The translations under genes and the position numbers were made by a program. The notes under the pieces were generated by a model. The model made no database searches. It had not been told where the DNA came from and was given only the letters and a program-made list of their open reading frames with translations. From NCBI RefSeq assembly GCF_003121405.1, contig NZ_QBUY01000068.1, positions 1 to 46,729 of the forward strand: DNA of 46,729 nt. The letters run 5' to 3'. Within the stretch, counting starts at the first letter, position 1. Each line of letters begins with the position of its first letter. This document shows, piece by piece, positions 16,667 to 24,796 of this stretch. This DNA is from Paraburkholderia sp. C35. Its GTDB lineage: Bacteria; Pseudomonadota; Gammaproteobacteria; Burkholderiales; Burkholderiaceae.

Positions 16667-17635
16667 ATGGGCACGCTCAAGTCGCACGCCTTGCCTGAGA
16701 TGGCGGCCGGCTCCGGCAAGCCGCAACGGCCCGCCGCCAGAACGCGGAGGCGGCCCACGCGCAAGCGCTGGTCAGTCGCTGCGTGGATCGCGCTGATCCC
16801 GATGATGGTGACGGTGATCTTCGCGTATCTCGGCACGATGCTGTGGACGGCACGCGTGTCCGTCAGCAACTCGCGCACGTTTCCGTCGAACGACTTCGTC
16901 GGCTTGACGCAATACGTGCGGCTGTTTCATAACGATCGCTGGCTGGTGTCGCTGCAGCACATCGCTATCTATGGCGTGTGCTTCATCGTCGCGTGCCTCG
17001 TGATCGGCATGCTGCTCGCGATTTTTATCGATCAGCGTGTGATGGCGGAGGGCGTGCTGCGTACGGTGTTCCTGTATCCGTATGCGATGTCGTGCGTCGC
17101 GACAGGTCTGGTGTGGCAGTGGATTCTCAATCCGGAACTCGGCGCGCAGTCGGTGTTGCACAAGATGGGATTCACGCATGCACGCTTCGACTGGATCGTC
17201 GATCAGGACTGGGTGATCTACACGATCGTGATCGCCACCGTGTGGCAGGCGTCGGGGCTGGTGATGGCGGTGATGCTTGCGGGCTTGCGCGGCATCGACG
17301 AAGAGTTGTGGAAGGCGGCACGCATCGACGGCATTCCGCGCTGGCGTGTGTATCTGAGCATCGTGATCCCGATGCTCGGGCCGTCTGTCTCGACAGCATT
17401 CGTGCTGCTGTTCGTGGCCGTCGTGAAGCTGTTCGACGCCGTCGTCGCGATGACGCAGGGCGGCCCCGGCACCGCGAGCGAAGTGCCCGCGAAGTTCATC
17501 ATGGACTACCTGTTTGGCCGCGCGAATATCGGGCTGGCATCGGCGGCGTCGATCGTTTTGCTCGCCACGGTGCTCGCGATTCTCGCGCCGTTCCTGTACG
17601 CGCGCAGCCGCGCCGCGTCGCGCAAGGAGGTGTGA
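16667..17635 (+). CDS. Sugar ABC transporter permease, subunit 1
   Basis: The 322-residue MalF-type inner-membrane permease has a basic N-terminal extension (Arg-rich, about 35 residues) before TM1, about six transmembrane helices, and the EAA loop EELWKAARIDGIPRWRVYL that contacts the ATPase. It starts six bases after the binding-protein stop and overlaps the second permease by one base (TGATG at 17633-17637). Confidence 0.93.
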   Translation: MGTLKSHALPEMAAGSGKPQRPAARTRRRPTRKRWSVAAWIALIPMMVTVIFAYLGTMLWTARVSVSNSRTFPSNDFVGLTQYVRLFHNDRWLVSLQHIAIYGVCFIVACLVIGMLLAIFIDQRVMAEGVLRTVFLYPYAMSCVATGLVWQWILNPELGAQSVLHKMGFTHARFDWIVDQDWVIYTIVIATVWQASGLVMAVMLAGLRGIDEELWKAARIDGIPRWRVYLSIVIPMLGPSVSTAFVLLFVAVVKLFDAVVAMTQGGPGTASEVPAKFIMDYLFGRANIGLASAASIVLLATVLAILAPFLYARSRAASRKEV

Positions 17636-18543
17636 TGAGCACGACGTTTCCATCTTCGGCTCAGTCGGCGCGTCAGCGTCACGCGCGCAGGAAGCGCTTT
17701 TCGCCGGCGCGTCTCGGCATTTATGGCTTTCTGATCATCGCGGCCTTGTTCTTTCTGTTGCCGCTTTACGTGATGCTCGTGACGTCGGTCAAACCGATGG
17801 ACGAAATCCGTCTCGGCAATCTGCTCGCGCTGCCCGCGCACTTCACGCTGCAACCGTGGAGCGATGCATGGCAATCGGCGTGCACGGGCCTCGATTGCAA
17901 CGGCATTCGCGTGGGCTTCTGGAACTCGGTGCGCATCGTGGTGCCGAGCACGGTGTTCTCGATCGTGATCGGCGCGATCAACGGCTATGCGCTGTCGTTC
18001 TGGCGGCCGCGCGGCGCAGGCGTGTTCTTCGGCGTGCTGCTGCTGGGCGCGTTCATTCCGTATCAGGTGATGATCTATCCGATGGTGCGCATGCTGGCGA
18101 GCGTGCATCTGTTCAGTTCGCTGCCGGGCATCGTGATCATTCACACGATCTTCGGCATGCCCGTGATGACGCTGCTGTTCCGCAACTACTATGCGGGCAT
18201 TCCGCTCGAACTGTTCAAGGCGGCGCGCATCGACGGCGGCGGCTTCTGGCGCATCTTCTTTCAACTGATGCTGCCGATGTCGCTGCCCATCATCGTGGTC
18301 GCGATGATCCTGCAGGTGACGAACATCTGGAACGACTACCTGCTTGGTCTCGTGTTCGCCGGCACACGTAATCTGCCGATGACGGTGCAGCTCAACAACA
18401 TCATCAACACCACGACGGGCGAGAAAATCTACAACGTCACCATGGCGGCGACGATACTGACTTCCGTGGTGCCGCTCGCCGTGTATTTCATTTCGGGCCG
18501 CTGGTTCGTGCGCGGCATCGCATCGGGCGCCGTCAAAGGCTGA
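17635..18543 (+). CDS. Sugar ABC transporter permease, subunit 2
   Basis: The 302-residue MalG-type permease pairs with the preceding subunit. It has six predicted helices, TM1 at about 27-48 (GIYGFLIIAALFFLLPLYVML), the following SVKP segment, and the EAA loop LELFKAARIDGGGFWRIFF. The ATG at 17635 overlaps the previous stop and has AAGGAGG upstream. The longer open frame before it is the shadow of the first permease. Confidence 0.93.
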   Translation: MSTTFPSSAQSARQRHARRKRFSPARLGIYGFLIIAALFFLLPLYVMLVTSVKPMDEIRLGNLLALPAHFTLQPWSDAWQSACTGLDCNGIRVGFWNSVRIVVPSTVFSIVIGAINGYALSFWRPRGAGVFFGVLLLGAFIPYQVMIYPMVRMLASVHLFSSLPGIVIIHTIFGMPVMTLLFRNYYAGIPLELFKAARIDGGGFWRIFFQLMLPMSLPIIVVAMILQVTNIWNDYLLGLVFAGTRNLPMTVQLNNIINTTTGEKIYNVTMAATILTSVVPLAVYFISGRWFVRGIASGAVKG

Positions 18544-18553
18544 GGGGACGACT

Positions 18554-19651
18554 ATGGCAACTGTACCGAACCTTGCGAACGTCGCCGTGCGCGACCTGAA
18601 AATCCAGCTGGGCGCGAACACGGTGATCGACGCGCTCGATCTCGACGTGCGCGCGGGCGAATTCGTCGTGCTGCTGGGACCATCGGGTTGCGGCAAGTCG
18701 ACGCTGCTGCACAGCATCGCCGGGCTGATCGACGTGGCGGACGGCAGCAGCGAGATTGGCGGCGAGGACATGACGTGGGCCGATCCGAAAGACCGGCGCG
18801 TCGCGCTCGTGTTCCAGTCGTATGCGCTCTATCCGACCATGAGCGTGGAGCGTAATCTGGCCTTCGCGCTGCGCATCAACGGCACGCCGAAGGCGGAAAT
18901 AGAGCGGCGCGTCGCGCGCGCGTCCGACATGCTGCAACTCGGCCCGCTGCTCAAGCGCAAGCCGTCGCAACTGTCGGGCGGGCAGCGTCAGCGCGTGGCG
19001 ATCGGCCGTGCGATTGTGCGCGAGGCGGACGTTTTCCTGTTCGACGAGCCGCTGTCGAATCTCGATGCGAAACTGCGCACCGAATTGCGCCGCGAACTGA
19101 AGCAACTGCATCAACGGCTGGGCGCGACGATGATCTACGTCACGCACGACCAGGTCGAAGCGATGACGCTCGCCACCCGCATGGCCGTGATGAAGAACGG
19201 TGTGATCCAGCAGTTCGGCACGCCCGCCGAAGTATATGCGCGGCCCGCGAACCTGTTCGTCGCGACCTTCCTCGGCTCGCCGGCGATGAACCTGCTGAAC
19301 GGCACGCTGCATGCTGAAAATGGGGGCATGCGCTTCAGGGGCGCGCAACTGGATCTCAATGTATCGTCGTACGCGTTCGCCGCGCAACCCGAACCGGGCG
19401 CCGCGTGCGTGCTCGGCGTGCGGCCCGAAGATGTGCGTGTGCGGATCGGTGCGGACTCGAATCAGCGCGGGCAAGTGTCGCTTATCGAACCAATGGGCAA
19501 CCACCGGATTATCTGGCTCGATTATCATGGCAGCCAGATAGCGTCGATCGATCAGGAGAAAACGCCCGTCGCGATTGGCGACTCCGTGGCGTTCACCATC
19601 GATGGCGCACATATATCGCTGTTCGACGAGGCGGGCGGGGCGCGCCTCTGA
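18554..19651 (+). CDS. Sugar ABC transporter ATPase, MalK/UgpC type
   Basis: The 365-residue nucleotide-binding subunit has Walker A (LGPSGCGKST), Q loop (VFQSYALYP), signature LSGGQRQRVAIGRA, Walker B (VFLFDEPLSNLDA), switch His (VTHDQVEAM) and a C-terminal TOBE/OB region (VLGVRPEDVRV) typical of carbohydrate ABC ATPases. It lies ten bases after the second permease and energises the transporter. MalK-type tails may also take regulatory input, but nothing specific is seen. Confidence 0.95.
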   Translation: MATVPNLANVAVRDLKIQLGANTVIDALDLDVRAGEFVVLLGPSGCGKSTLLHSIAGLIDVADGSSEIGGEDMTWADPKDRRVALVFQSYALYPTMSVERNLAFALRINGTPKAEIERRVARASDMLQLGPLLKRKPSQLSGGQRQRVAIGRAIVREADVFLFDEPLSNLDAKLRTELRRELKQLHQRLGATMIYVTHDQVEAMTLATRMAVMKNGVIQQFGTPAEVYARPANLFVATFLGSPAMNLLNGTLHAENGGMRFRGAQLDLNVSSYAFAAQPEPGAACVLGVRPEDVRVRIGADSNQRGQVSLIEPMGNHRIIWLDYHGSQIASIDQEKTPVAIGDSVAFTIDGAHISLFDEAGGARL

Positions 19652-19688
19652 ACGGCGCACGCAACAACACCAAGCGGACGGAGACACC

Positions 19689-20702
19689 GTGGCTACCCTA
19701 AAAGACGTAGCGGACCTGGCGGGCGTGGGGCTGTCGACAGCCTCGCGCGCCATATCAGGCAAAGGACCGGTATCGGCGGAAGCGGCGGCGCGCGTCAAGG
19801 CTGCCATTGCCGAACTCAACTTCCGGCCTTCGTCGATAGGCCGCGCAATGGCCACGCAGCAACTGGGCATCATCGGCCTGTTCGTGCCGACGTTTTTCGG
19901 TTCGTATTACGGCACGATACTCAAGCAGACCGATCTCGAACTGCGTGCGGTGCACCGGCACGTGGTGGTGGCGACGGGTTGCGGCGAATCGACACCGCGC
20001 GAGCAGGCGCTCGAAGCCGTGCGTTTTCTGATCGGACGCGATTGCGATGGCGTCGTGGTCATCAGCCATGACCTGCATGACGAAGATCTCGACGGGCTGC
20101 ATCAGATGCATCCGCGGATGGTATTTCTGAACCGCGCGTTCGACGCGTTACCGGATGCATCGTTTTGCGCGGACCATCGGCGCGGTGGCGAAATCGCGGC
20201 CGAGACGCTGCTCGAACATGGGCACCGCAAGATTGCGGTGATTTCCGGGCCTTACACGGCATCGGATAACGTCGAACGACTGGACGGATTTTTCGATGCG
20301 CTGGCGCGCCATGGAATTGCACGCGATTCCGTGCCGCTGGTCGAATCGGACTTCTCGCCCGAAGGCGGATATGCGGCGACGTGCCAGTTGCTTGAATCGA
20401 AGGTGCCGTTCACGGGGCTGTTCTGCGCCAACGATACGATGGCAGTGAGTGCGCTCGCGCGGTTCCAGCAGCTTGGCATTTCGGTGCCGGGCGACGTGTC
20501 CGTGATTGGCTACGACGATGATTATTCGGCGGCTTACTCGGCGCCTACGTTGACGTCGGTGCATATCCCCACGGCTGAGCTGACCCAGAATGCCGTGCGC
20601 TGGCTGATCAACCAGTGCTACGGGACCAAGTGGGACATCTTTCGGGAGTTTCCTGTCACGGTGTCGATGCGGGCATCGGTGGGGCCGGCGCGCCAGGCAT
20701 GA
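19689..20702 (+). CDS. LacI-family transcriptional repressor of the sugar operon
   Basis: The 337-residue regulator has an N-terminal helix-turn-helix (TLKDVADLAGVGLSTASRAI), a hinge helix region (RPSSIGRAMATQ) and a periplasmic-binding-protein-like effector domain (GIIGLFVPTFFGSYYG, VSVIGYDDDYSAAY). Translation begins at the GTG at 19689, preceded by GGAGA; an open frame from 19575 lies inside the ATPase gene. As the last gene of the operon it most likely represses from the palindrome at 13861-13874 and thus controls its own synthesis. The inducer is presumably the imported sugar or a product of it. Confidence 0.92.
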   Translation: MATLKDVADLAGVGLSTASRAISGKGPVSAEAAARVKAAIAELNFRPSSIGRAMATQQLGIIGLFVPTFFGSYYGTILKQTDLELRAVHRHVVVATGCGESTPREQALEAVRFLIGRDCDGVVVISHDLHDEDLDGLHQMHPRMVFLNRAFDALPDASFCADHRRGGEIAAETLLEHGHRKIAVISGPYTASDNVERLDGFFDALARHGIARDSVPLVESDFSPEGGYAATCQLLESKVPFTGLFCANDTMAVSALARFQQLGISVPGDVSVIGYDDDYSAAYSAPTLTSVHIPTAELTQNAVRWLINQCYGTKWDIFREFPVTVSMRASVGPARQA

Positions 20703-20758
20703 GGTGTGGTTGGTGCGTTGTATGCTGAGGGTGTTCTCATCCTTTGCAGGAGCCTTGC

Positions 20759-21139
20759 ATGCAGCCGCCGCGTCTCGACAATCCCTTTCTTGAATCGCTT
20801 GCCGTTGAACTGGCTGAGTGGCGAAGCGGCTACGCCGAGTTCGTCATGCCGATCCGGCCCGCGACATTGAACCGGCAGCGCGTGTTGCAGGGTGGTGTGA
20901 TTGCCACTTTGCTCGATGCTGCTGCAGGCTATTCCGGGCTTTATAGCGAAGGGGATCCTGTTCATGGGTTTACCTTGTCGTTGACGATCAGTTATCTGGA
21001 CAAGGGGTTGGGGGATAAAGTTATTAGCCGAGGGTTTCTTGAACGTAAAGGGCGGTCTGTGTTTTTTGCTCGTGCTGAGGCTTGGGTGGATGGGAAGGTT
21101 TTGATTGCTAGTGCGCAAGGGGTGTTTAAGTACGCGTGA
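20759..21139 (+). CDS. PaaI-family hotdog-fold thioesterase
   Basis: The 126-residue protein is a single hotdog domain of the PaaI/YbgC-like acyl-CoA thioesterase group. It has NRQRVLQGGVIATLLDAAAGYSG, with the conserved Gly-Gly and catalytic Asp of the central helix, and TLSLTISYLDKG in the following strand. The ATG at 20759 has AGGAG seven bases upstream. Acyl-CoA substrate is unknown. Its 3' end drops in GC and runs into the large palindromic repeat region. Confidence 0.87.
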   Translation: MQPPRLDNPFLESLAVELAEWRSGYAEFVMPIRPATLNRQRVLQGGVIATLLDAAAGYSGLYSEGDPVHGFTLSLTISYLDKGLGDKVISRGFLERKGRSVFFARAEAWVDGKVLIASAQGVFKYA

Positions 21140-21250
21140 TGTTTTTTGCTGGCGCTGGGTTTTGGTTTCGGTTTCGGTTTTGGTTTGGTTCTGTGCTGGC
21201 ATCCGCGCTTTCGTGTCGGTATGCATGCGTCGCCCCTGTGCGGGGCAGCA

Positions 21251-21284
21251 CCTACTTTTCTTTGCCGCGGCAAAGAAAAGTAGG
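21251..21284. repeat. Interspersed repeat hairpin core, copy 2
   Basis: A perfect 15-bp inverted repeat CCTACTTTTCTTTGC/GCAAAGAAAAGTAGG with loop CGCG. It lies in opposite orientation to copies 1 and 3, judged by the flanking CCCCTGTGCGGGG block on its left. Confidence 0.85.
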
Positions 21285-21764
21285 CAAAAGAAAGCCGCTG
21301 AACACCACCCACTACGGTCCTTGCCTGCGGGTCCCCAGCCGGTCCTATCCTTCATGCGGCATCACTCTTGTTGATGCCGGCTGCCAGCGCTCTTTAAGGG
21401 CGCATCACCCTCTTCAAATACCCGCGTCTCAGCGGACCTTACCCGTCAGTCCACGGCCGCCCAGGTGGCAAACGGTGTGTCGGCTATCGCGGCGTATGCG
21501 CATCACTCCGGACTGAAAAGCAAAGGCGGTGTGTCTTGTAGGATCGCCGACGCGTAAGGCGCGACAACCGACACACCGTTTGCCACCTGGGCGGCCGCAA
21601 CCATTCGCTGCCGCTGGCTGGGCTACGGGCGATTGAAGCGGGGGAGGCGCTTATTCGAAGCGTGAGCAACGAGCATGAAGAAGGGCGATGTCGTGTGAGG
21701 GATAGGACCGGTTGGGGGCCCGCAGGCAACAACTAGCATTGGCGGTGTTAGCCCGCTTTCTTTG

Positions 21765-21796
21765 CTTACTTTCTTTGCGGCGGCAAAGAAAGTAAG
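21765..21796. repeat. Interspersed repeat hairpin core, copy 3
   Basis: A perfect 14-bp inverted repeat CTTACTTTCTTTGC/GCAAAGAAAGTAAG with loop GGCG. Relative to copies 1 and 2, both arms have lost one base of the T/A run and both changed the C:G pair to T:A, so pairing is kept. It is flanked on the left by GCGGTGTTAGCCCGC, as is copy 1. Confidence 0.85.
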
Positions 21797-21862
21797 TGCC
21801 GCCCCGCACAGGGGCAACACTAGCAGACCACTAGCAACAAGCGGATGCCAACAAAAAAACCC

Positions 21863-22894
21863 CTACTGCACAGCAACAGGCCTCCCCCCCGCATCCTTAA
21901 TATGCGAATGAAGCTGCATACGAATCTCCTCATCCACTGCCGCAGGCAACGGAACGTAATCAAGATCCTGCGCCGCCCGATGTCCATTCACGAATGCCCA
22001 CTCGAAGAAACTAAGCGCCTCTTTCGCATGATCGGCATTGTTCTGCATCGCAGGCATCAAAACGAACGTCGCACCCATCACAGGCCACGCATCCTTGCCA
22101 GGCTCATTCGTGAGGATCTGAAAAAGCGAGCTCGACCAGTTAGCCCCGAGCGCAGCTGCATTGAACGCATCCGGTCCCGGCTGCACCGAAACACCGGCAG
22201 CATTTTTCATCGCCGTATAGGCAATATGATTCTGCTTCGTGAAGTCCCACGCAACATAGCCGATTGTCCCCGGCAGATAGCGCACGTAAGTCGCCACCCC
22301 TTCGTTGCCCTTGCCACCAATGCCGCGCGGCCAGCGCACGGTCGTGCCTTCGCCGACTTTCGCTTTCCATTCGGGGCTGACCTGCGACAGGTAGTGCGTC
22401 AAGATCAGTGTCGTGCCCGAGCCGTCGGCGCGGCGGATCACGGCGATCGCGAGATCGGGCAGCGTCAGCTTCGGATTCAGCGCGGCAATGGCCGGGTCTT
22501 TCCAGTTCGTAATCTTGCCGAGGTAGATGTCGCCGAGTACTTCGCCCGATAGCGTCAACTCGCCGGGCTTGATGCCGGGAATGTTGACGACGGGCACCAC
22601 GCCGCCTATCACGGTCGGAAACTGGACAAGGCCGCGTTTGTTCAGTTCGCTCTCCGCCAGCGGCGCGTCGGAGCCGGCGAAGTCGACCTGCTTCGCGAGA
22701 ATCTGCTTGATGCCTTCCGTCGAACCGACGCCCTTGTACTGAACGTTGCCGCCGCCGGATTTCCTGTAGGCGTCCGCCCACGCCGCATAGATGGGCGCAG
22801 CGAACGTGCTGCCGGCGCCCGTGATGTCGACCGCCAGAGCGTCGATCGACGTGCAGGTGACGAGCAGGGCAATCCACATCGGCATGGTTCTCAC
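21863..22894 (-). CDS. PstS-type phosphate-binding protein, solitary
   Basis: The 343-residue periplasmic protein shows PstS signatures: VDITGAGSTFAAPIYAAWADAY at the mature N-terminus, the ligand segment YKGVGSTEGIKQI, and RADGSGTTLILTHYLS, matching the phosphate-contacting Arg/Asp/Gly-Ser/Thr loops. It has a signal peptide (MWIALLVTCTSIDALA). The GTG at 22894 is preferred for its GAGGG site and the extra N-terminal Arg; the ATG at 22885 is the alternative. No pstC, pstA, pstB or phoU lies nearby and no convincing PhoB box is seen upstream. It may be a supplementary binding protein or have a non-transport role. Confidence 0.88.
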   Translation of the reverse strand: MRTMPMWIALLVTCTSIDALAVDITGAGSTFAAPIYAAWADAYRKSGGGNVQYKGVGSTEGIKQILAKQVDFAGSDAPLAESELNKRGLVQFPTVIGGVVPVVNIPGIKPGELTLSGEVLGDIYLGKITNWKDPAIAALNPKLTLPDLAIAVIRRADGSGTTLILTHYLSQVSPEWKAKVGEGTTVRWPRGIGGKGNEGVATYVRYLPGTIGYVAWDFTKQNHIAYTAMKNAAGVSVQPGPDAFNAAALGANWSSSLFQILTNEPGKDAWPVMGATFVLMPAMQNNADHAKEALSFFEWAFVNGHRAAQDLDYVPLPAAVDEEIRMQLHSHIKDAGGRPVAVQ

Positions 22895-23202
22895 GATACC
22901 CTCACTGTTCGTTGCTATTCGGATTGTCAGGTGATGGCCGGTCCAGCCGCTCGGCACCGGATGCGATACGGCTTGCGACGATCGCGTCCGGCAGGTGGCA
23001 TTGCCATGCCTCATTAGAGGTCGGCGGGGTGCGCGATGCAAATTGAATCGACCTATCGCAAACCCGCATGCAGACTCGATCCGAGGGGGATTGCATTGGT
23101 CAGAGGAGACACACGCTGAGCAGCCCGTGAGCGCCCGATCGCCGCGCGGCGAATTTTCGTGCGGTATGCTGACCAGTCCATCATTGCCGGGAGAATGCGC
23201 TA
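22895..23202. other. Divergent intergenic region of 308 bases
   Basis: This region lies between the phosphate-binding protein gene and the conserved hypothetical gene. No gene is supported. It must contain the promoters for both. A single CTGACAA half-site occurs near 22930, but no tandem PhoB box. A GGGAGA sequence near 23191 serves the gene at 23203. Confidence 0.4.
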
Positions 23203-24216
23203 ATGGGCTTGCTGAGCCGGCTGTTCCACCGCGATCGGACTGCCGGGCCGCCGATGGAGACCGCACGCATCGACGAAGCGATCGGCCGCATTCTCGCGAT
23301 TCATCCACGCATTGCCGTCGCGAGCCGCTATCGGCAGCGCCTCAGGCGGCCGATCCCCGTCACGCTCCAATACGCCGACGAACTGATGGCCTCGCTGCCC
23401 GCCACGCTCGATGCAAGCGCCGACGCGTGGGCCGGCAATCCGAGCCTGCGCGCATTCTTCGCAACCCCTGACGATATCGCCGATACCTTTGGCCGCTCGC
23501 AGGAAGTGCGCGCGTTCTTCGACGCGCATCCCGATGCCGTCGATCTCCACGGCACGCTCGGCATGGCATTGACGGAGCGCCATGTGCTCGGCGTCGCGCT
23601 CGATGGCGACACGCTGCATCACGACGTCGCGCAAACCACGCTGAGTTTCAGCGACCATCGCGTGCGGATCTGCGGACGCACGGAAGCGTCGCTGCGCGCG
23701 GAGATCGAACGCAGGCTGATCGATCAGCTCGCGCTCGAAGGGCTGTCGATGCTGGCCGCCACGCGCGCCGCAAGCCTCGCGCGCGGGCGGGAGCTGATGC
23801 AGGAACGCGTGGCCTTGCTGCATCGCGGTGGCACGGGCATCTCTGCGGTGGCGGGCGGCGGCACGGCCGTCGAAGCGGACGAACTCGCGCATGTGCAGAC
23901 GCAGATTGCGCAGAACGCTGACCACCTGGCTGCGCTGAGAATGCCGACCGATATCGTCGAGCATGAACTGGAAGGCATTTGCGAAGTGTTCGGCAAGCCC
24001 GCCGATTACGTCTATATCAGGAACCGGCATATCCGCATCGACATGATGAACGTGGTGCAGGAGGGAGCCTCGAAGGGCGGACACGATATCGAGTTTCACT
24101 TCGTGCGGATTCCCGGCACGACGCCGCAGATGCGCGCGTTCGCGATGGTCCGCTTTCGGCGTGCCGATCTGCCGCCGGGAGGATTGCATATCGACGCTGC
24201 AATGCGTGCGCTTTAA
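23203..24216 (+). CDS. Conserved hypothetical protein, 337 residues
   Basis: I do not recognise this protein. It lacks a signal peptide and transmembrane helices, so it is cytoplasmic. The N-terminal 60 residues are basic (LLSRLFHRDR, RYRQRLRRP). A middle region, about 60-190, is helical and charged. Residues 195-235 contain an Ala/Arg-rich helix (LAATRAASLARGRELMQERV) and a Gly-rich turn (SAVAGGGTAVEADE). The C-terminal 90 residues look like an alpha/beta domain ending with FHFVRIPGTTPQMRAFAMVRFRR. A GGGAGA site precedes the ATG. Codon use matches the neighbours, so it is a genuine chromosomal gene. Confidence 0.75.
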   Translation: MGLLSRLFHRDRTAGPPMETARIDEAIGRILAIHPRIAVASRYRQRLRRPIPVTLQYADELMASLPATLDASADAWAGNPSLRAFFATPDDIADTFGRSQEVRAFFDAHPDAVDLHGTLGMALTERHVLGVALDGDTLHHDVAQTTLSFSDHRVRICGRTEASLRAEIERRLIDQLALEGLSMLAATRAASLARGRELMQERVALLHRGGTGISAVAGGGTAVEADELAHVQTQIAQNADHLAALRMPTDIVEHELEGICEVFGKPADYVYIRNRHIRIDMMNVVQEGASKGGHDIEFHFVRIPGTTPQMRAFAMVRFRRADLPPGGLHIDAAMRAL

Positions 24217-24458
24217 GGCGCGCGAACTGAAGCGCAAGATAAAGCGCAGAAGCAGAAAAACGCCAGGCCTGCGTCGTCACCGTGCTCGATGCCGTTTCAG
24301 TTTCTGGATCGATTGCATCGGGCGTTGCATGTTCCGCATTGTTGAGATGTTTGCCGGTCGCCACCAGGCGTTTTGAAAGTCATAAACTGTTTCCAAAGGC
24401 TGGGTTATCTGTAGCGCCTCTGTTCAAATGCATGGACTTTCGATGAGGAGAACATCGT

Positions 24459-24716
24459 ATGGCTGAGCTTTGGGTTGGCAACGTCGCTGACGAGGTGACC
24501 GACGAGGAAATCCGCGAATTCCTGTGCCGTTACGGATTTCCACCGTTCGATACGATTCAGCGCGTCGAAGGAAGCGGCGACCGTCCTGCCGTCGTGCTGG
24601 GCTTCAATGACGTGGGCGCGCATGTGCTGCAGAGCCTGCAACCGCGCGTGCACAACATGTTCTGGAAAGACCGCACGATCGTGGTTCAGGTCGTGCCCGC
24701 ACGGAGCGAAGACTGA
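24459..24716 (+). CDS. Small RRM-type RNA-binding protein
   Basis: This 85-residue protein is a single RRM-like fold. LWVGNV near the N-terminus matches the RNP2 strand, followed by helix DEEIREFLCRYGF and the VVLGFNDVGAH strand in the RNP1 position, although the aromatic residues usual in RNP1 are largely replaced. RNA binding is therefore likely but not certain. Its stop codon directly adjoins the frame leading into the ppk2 gene, 80 bases upstream of that start, so co-transcription is probable. Confidence 0.78.
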   Translation: MAELWVGNVADEVTDEEIREFLCRYGFPPFDTIQRVEGSGDRPAVVLGFNDVGAHVLQSLQPRVHNMFWKDRTIVVQVVPARSED

Positions 24717-24796
24717 TGACGAGGCGGTCCGCGCGCTGCACGGACCGTCATTCGGATCGACACAATAGTGACTGCGGTGGTGACGGGAGACAAACG

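Larger units (their letters stand above)
21198..21849. repeat. Giant palindrome of two inverted repeat copies
   Basis: The whole region between the two convergent genes reads as one near-gapless inverted repeat about a centre near 21525. Paired blocks sum to nearly the same value: GGATGCC/GGCATCC (about 21198 with 21849), the hairpin cores (21251-21284 with 21765-21796), TTGCCTGCGG...CGGTCCTATC (about 21320-21349 with 21701-21730, 27 of 30 matching) and a perfect 30-bp arm starting CGGCCGCCCAGGTGGC (21454-21483 with 21568-21597). The copies match the repeat at the window start. No transposase or credible gene lies within; open frames inside are repeat-derived. The adjoining GGTTTCGGTTTTGG tract (21158-21190) mirrors the AAACCA tract of copy 1. 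Confidence 0.85.

Noticed and set aside
20992..21516. Small open frames with Lys-Pro repeats in the palindrome region
   Set aside because: They translate the repeat sequence and its GGTTTC tract and lack ribosome sites.
22895..23000. Possible PhoB box upstream of the phosphate-binding gene
   Set aside because: Only one CTGACAA half-site; no second copy at the required spacing.
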